A stretch of DNA of 64,000 nucleotides from an uncultured Porphyromonadaceae bacterium (lineage in GTDB: Bacteria > Bacteroidota > Bacteroidia > Bacteroidales > Muribaculaceae): the NCBI GenBank assembly GCA_902491515.1, contig CABUIC010000002.1:1-64000 (forward strand). Reading direction: 5' to 3'. The translations under genes and the position numbers were made by a program. Below the pieces are notes generated by a model. That model had not been told where the DNA came from, searched no databases, and saw only the letters and a program-made list of their open reading frames with translations. Shown here piece by piece: positions 61,082 to 64,000 of this stretch (positions are counted from its first letter, which is position 1; each line of letters opens with the position of its first letter).

Positions 61082-63763
61082 CTAGCCGAAGGCCTCGCGG
61101 TAGCAGCGCGTGAAATAGGCCGGAGTCGAGAACCCTACCTCATAGGCTATCTCGCTGAAGGTTTTCTCCGTGGTTTTTACAAGATGCTGCGCGCGGTTGA
61201 GCCGCAGGTTCCGGATCAGCTCCACTGGCGTGAAGTTTGTCAGAGCCTTTATCTTGCGGTAGAACTGGGTGCGCTCAAGTCCCATCTTCGAGGCAAGGGA
61301 GTCAACGCTGAGTTCAGGACTCGACATCTCGCGGTTGAATATCTCGAGGAAGCGGCGGTAGAAATCACTGTCAAGGTCAGCGAGACCATTCTTCGCGTCG
61401 GCCCTCTCGCACTGAGTCGCCGCGCACTTGCCGCCCCCGAGCCACAGCTCCCGGATTCGGCGCCTGTTGGCAATCAGCGCGGAGCACCGTGCACTCAGCA
61501 GCTGAGCGCTGAACGGCTTGGAGAGATAGCCGTCCGCTCCGCTGTCGTAGCCCTGAGACCTTTGCTCGTCCATGCCGCACGCCGTGAGCATCAGAACAGG
61601 AATATGCGATGTCGTGACCTCCGATTTCAGCCGTCGGCAGCATTCCAGTCCGTCCATCACCGGCATCATGATGTCGCATATCACAAGATCCGGTACATAT
61701 TTCACTGCCTTCCGGATTCCCTCGGCGCCGTTCCGGGCCGTGAGAACGTTGTAGTCGCCCTTCAGCAGTTCCGACACGAGGGTACGGATGTCCTGGTTGT
61801 CGTCGATTACGAGCACCAGAGGCTTTCCTTCCTCCATCTCCGGCTCCGTCTCCACGCTGCCGAGCTCCGCCTCGATGTCTGCGGTCTCTATCCTCGCTCC
61901 GACGGCTTCGGCCTTCTCCGCCACGTGGCGGACAGGTATCGTCACCGTGAACACCGTCCCTTCCCTTTCCCGGCTTTGCACCTCGATTTTTCCTCCGTGC
62001 ATCTCCACGAAAGCCTTGCACAGCGAAAGCCCTATACCCGAACCCTCGGGATGAATTCGCTCCACCTGATAGAATCTGTCGAAGATGCGTCCGAGGTCGC
62101 GCTCGCTGATGCCCTGGCCAGTGTCCGCGACACTCAGACGCACCTCCGTTTCTGTCGTCTCCAGCCGCACCGAAATCGTCCCTCCCGCAGGAGTATACTT
62201 GATGGCATTGGAAATCAGGTTGAAAACCACCCGCTCGAACTTCTCCGCGTCAACAGCGGCGCTCCCGTTCCCGATGCTTTCGTAGCTCAGTTTCAGCGCC
62301 CGCTTGAGCGTCAGAGCCTTGAACCCTTCCACCCATTCGGCGACGCTCTTTCCCAGATCGGTTTCCGTCAGGTTGAGTTCCAGCTTGTCGTTCTCGTACT
62401 TGCGGAAGTCGAGTATCTGGTTGATGAGGCGCCGGAGTATGTGTACGTTCTTGTCGGCGATTCGCATGAGCGTATGTTGCCGCTCCGTGAGGTTGTCGGC
62501 CCCGGCCAGTTGGGCAACCGGCTCCGAGATGAGCGAGAGAGGCGTCCGGAGGTCGTGGGAGACATTCGTGTAGAACATCAGTTTCGACCGCGTGACCTCC
62601 TCCAGTTTCGTGTTGAGCTCCCTTGCCTTGTCCCTCTCCGCCTCAAGTTCGCGGTTCTGGTCCATGAGCGCGCGCTGATGCCGCTTGTGCTGCCAGTAAG
62701 TACGCAATGTGAGAAAAACAACTCCGAACAGAAGAACTATGATGACGATGGAGGCATAGAACAGCACCGTCTGTGAGGAATGCGCCGCCCAGTAGTCATC
62801 CAGCCGCGACTTCAGTTCGCGCATCTTGCCGGTCTCCTCTCTCAGGGTCTCATCCTGAAGCAGAAGAATATCTGCGTTGGAAAGGTCAACGGCCGAGGAC
62901 ACCGGCAACAGCGTTTCTCGCTCGTAGGGCTTCCCCCGGAGTATGTCGAGAGCGAGGCGGATGATGCGGTGTCCCTCCGTGGGATAAAGGAAAGTGGCGT
63001 CGATGACGCTGTCGGCAACTGCCCGGATTCCTATGTCCGGTGCGGCGTCTATGCCTATTATACGTATGTCCTTTCGCCCTAGCCTTGCGGCAAGCTCGGA
63101 CGCGCCGATGGCCATACGGTCGTTATGAGCGTAGATGAGTTTTGTTTCGGGATGTTCTCTTAGGAGCGAGTCGGCTACGGCTACGGCGTCTTCCTTGTTC
63201 CAGTTTCCCGCCGCGCTCGCTTTCAGGAGCCCTCCTCCGCGTTCATACTCTTCCGCAAAGCCGGTATGGCGGTCGTCGGCCGGGGTTGAGCCGGGCAGTC
63301 CGTAAATCTCGATAGCCGGCTGTGAGGGCCCGAGAAGATTCAGGGCGTAATGTGCCGCAGAGCGCCCGAGGCCGACATTGTCGACGCCGATACGCGCCGT
63401 GTAGCTGTCGCTCTTTATATTTCGGTCAAAGATTATCACAGGGATGCCCTTGGCGAAGACTTCGTCTATAACAGGAGTCAGCGCCGCAGCCTCGTTGGGA
63501 GAGACTATGATGATGTCGAATCCGCGGTCGGCGAAGGAGCGGATGTCCGCCGCCTGCTTTTCGTTGCTGTCGTCTGCCGACCGGATTTCCACCAAGGCGT
63601 CTTCATGAAACATAGCCTCCCGCTCAATCTCGTCGTTCATCTTCTCGCGCCAGTCGTCCTGACTGCACTGCGACACACCGATGCGGTAGACCCGGGGCTC
63701 CGTGCACGACGGTACTATACACAATAATGATAGGATGAGGAGGGCTGTGAGTAAGCGGTTCAT
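61082..63763 (-). CDS. Hybrid two-component regulator with sugar-binding-protein sensor
   Basis: An 893-residue one-protein signalling system. In order: N-terminal signal/anchor (about 1-20, lipobox-like IVPSC), periplasmic LacI/ribose-type binding domain (about 25-300), membrane segment (about 340-362), coiled coil, HisKA (VSHDLRTPL), HATPase (NLISNAIKYTP, DTGQGISERDL, GSGIGLSL), response receiver (VLVIDDNQDIR, CDIMMPVMDG) and AraC HTH at the C terminus. This is an HTCS of the PBP type, as in the fructose sensor of B. thetaiotaomicron, not the beta-propeller type. ATG at 63763 chosen; a GTG further upstream would precede the promoter box. It should control the adjacent susC-susD. Confidence 0.95.
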   Translation of the reverse strand: MNRLLTALLILSLLCIVPSCTEPRVYRIGVSQCSQDDWREKMNDEIEREAMFHEDALVEIRSADDSNEKQAADIRSFADRGFDIIIVSPNEAAALTPVIDEVFAKGIPVIIFDRNIKSDSYTARIGVDNVGLGRSAAHYALNLLGPSQPAIEIYGLPGSTPADDRHTGFAEEYERGGGLLKASAAGNWNKEDAVAVADSLLREHPETKLIYAHNDRMAIGASELAARLGRKDIRIIGIDAAPDIGIRAVADSVIDATFLYPTEGHRIIRLALDILRGKPYERETLLPVSSAVDLSNADILLLQDETLREETGKMRELKSRLDDYWAAHSSQTVLFYASIVIIVLLFGVVFLTLRTYWQHKRHQRALMDQNRELEAERDKARELNTKLEEVTRSKLMFYTNVSHDLRTPLSLISEPVAQLAGADNLTERQHTLMRIADKNVHILRRLINQILDFRKYENDKLELNLTETDLGKSVAEWVEGFKALTLKRALKLSYESIGNGSAAVDAEKFERVVFNLISNAIKYTPAGGTISVRLETTETEVRLSVADTGQGISERDLGRIFDRFYQVERIHPEGSGIGLSLCKAFVEMHGGKIEVQSREREGTVFTVTIPVRHVAEKAEAVGARIETADIEAELGSVETEPEMEEGKPLVLVIDDNQDIRTLVSELLKGDYNVLTARNGAEGIRKAVKYVPDLVICDIMMPVMDGLECCRRLKSEVTTSHIPVLMLTACGMDEQRSQGYDSGADGYLSKPFSAQLLSARCSALIANRRRIRELWLGGGKCAATQCERADAKNGLADLDSDFYRRFLEIFNREMSSPELSVDSLASKMGLERTQFYRKIKALTNFTPVELIRNLRLNRAQHLVKTTEKTFSEIAYEVGFSTPAYFTRCYREAFG

Positions 63764-63789
63764 ATGTCGGTAAAAGATTTTAGGCTCTG

Positions 63790-63797
63790 CAAAAATA
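63790..63797 (-). promoter_or_regulatory. -7 box of the hybrid regulator gene (TATTTTTG)
   Basis: Minus-strand TATTTTTG 26 nt before the ATG, with TTTG-like sequence about 24 nt further upstream. Confidence 0.5.
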
Positions 63798-63904
63798 CGC
63801 ATAATTCTATGAATAAGAATGCAAAAACTATAAAAATTCCGGCTCCGCAACATTTTTAATATACTATGCACGGAATTTTATAAGCTCGGTGTCCGTTATT
63901 ATTG

Positions 63905-63912
63905 TAGCTTTG
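63905..63912 (+). promoter_or_regulatory. -7 box of the divergent gene (TAGCTTTG)
   Basis: TAGCTTTG 49 nt before the ATG at 63962. Confidence 0.5.
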
Positions 63913-63961
63913 CACTGCCGGAAAAACGGCGCCGACCAACAGTCAGTTAAATCTTACCATA

Positions 63962-64000
63962 ATGAACAGAACCTTACTCCCCACCCTCGTCGCCCTCCTC
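63962..64000 (+). CDS. Start of a secreted protein gene (partial)
   Basis: Thirteen codons, MNRTLLPTLVALL, continue past the window. The hydrophobic opening reads as a signal peptide. Position opposite an HTCS suggests a glycan-utilisation enzyme or binding protein; product unknown. Confidence 0.7.
   Translation, partial: MNRTLLPTLVALL

Noticed and set aside
61037..62776. 579-codon plus-strand open frame
   Set aside because: Antisense shadow of the hybrid regulator gene.

Overview
The window looks like chromosomal DNA of a gut-type member of the order Bacteroidales, most plausibly Muribaculaceae; the family is a guess. Reasons: fairly GC-rich coding DNA, a SusC/SusD pair next to a hybrid two-component regulator, the Bat (aerotolerance) operon, Bacteroidetes-only families (DUF2027-Smr, HU-CCDC81/SPOR), and many copies of the Bacteroidetes promoter (TTTG, about 19-22 nt, TAnnTTTG) instead of a sigma70 -10 box. 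No prophage, CRISPR array, rRNA or intact insertion sequence is visible; one tRNA gene (tRNA-Ser, UGA) is present.

Layout. 1-471: probable transposase remnant and a long palindrome. 472-7685 (minus): rluA-family and fmt; a phosphohexomutase; a DUF3737 - C-S lyase - MATE operon. 7.7-15 kb: DUF4332 protein, an isomerase-like/PIG-L fusion annotated elsewhere as NagB, a decayed acetyltransferase, an M23 peptidase, MerR regulator, ECF sigma factor with putative anti-sigma and a beta-repeat protein. 15-24.3 kb: MINPP-type inositol phosphate phosphatase, BioG-BioC fusion plus BioD, then exonuclease - gpmI - S8 protease - cdsA. 24.3-29.3 kb: a His/Pro/Gly-rich secreted protein, maf, kdsC-like, DUF2520 and nitroreductase genes, and an HU/SPOR protein.

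29.5-37.9 kb is a complete Bat operon (MoxR, DUF58, BatD-like, BatA, fused BatB-BatC, BatD, BatE). 38-42.2 kb: small HTH protein, DUF2007-Usp-Usp protein, membrane protein, large helical-repeat protein. 42.2-49.5 kb: TonB receptor remnant, M23-LysM, ndk, acyl-CoA/ACP ligase, alpha/beta hydrolase, nadC, rlmH, surE. 49.5-55.8 kb: tRNA-Ser, second MATE, then a minus-strand envelope cluster (two YtxH-like proteins, holin-family membrane protein, small protein, DUF2027-Smr, EFR1 ferredoxin) behind htrA.

The right end (56-64 kb) is one side of a polysaccharide utilisation locus: susD, a susC broken by an in-frame TAG, and a one-protein hybrid two-component regulator with a sugar-binding-protein sensor; a divergent secreted-protein gene starts at 63962 and runs off the window.

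Nothing here is clearly a new defence or mobile system. The more unusual items are the isomerase-like domain lacking NagB catalytic residues, the amber stop in susC, the BatB-BatC fusion with a glutamine tract, two genes whose promoters imply leaderless mRNAs, and the envelope cluster with an internal hairpin.
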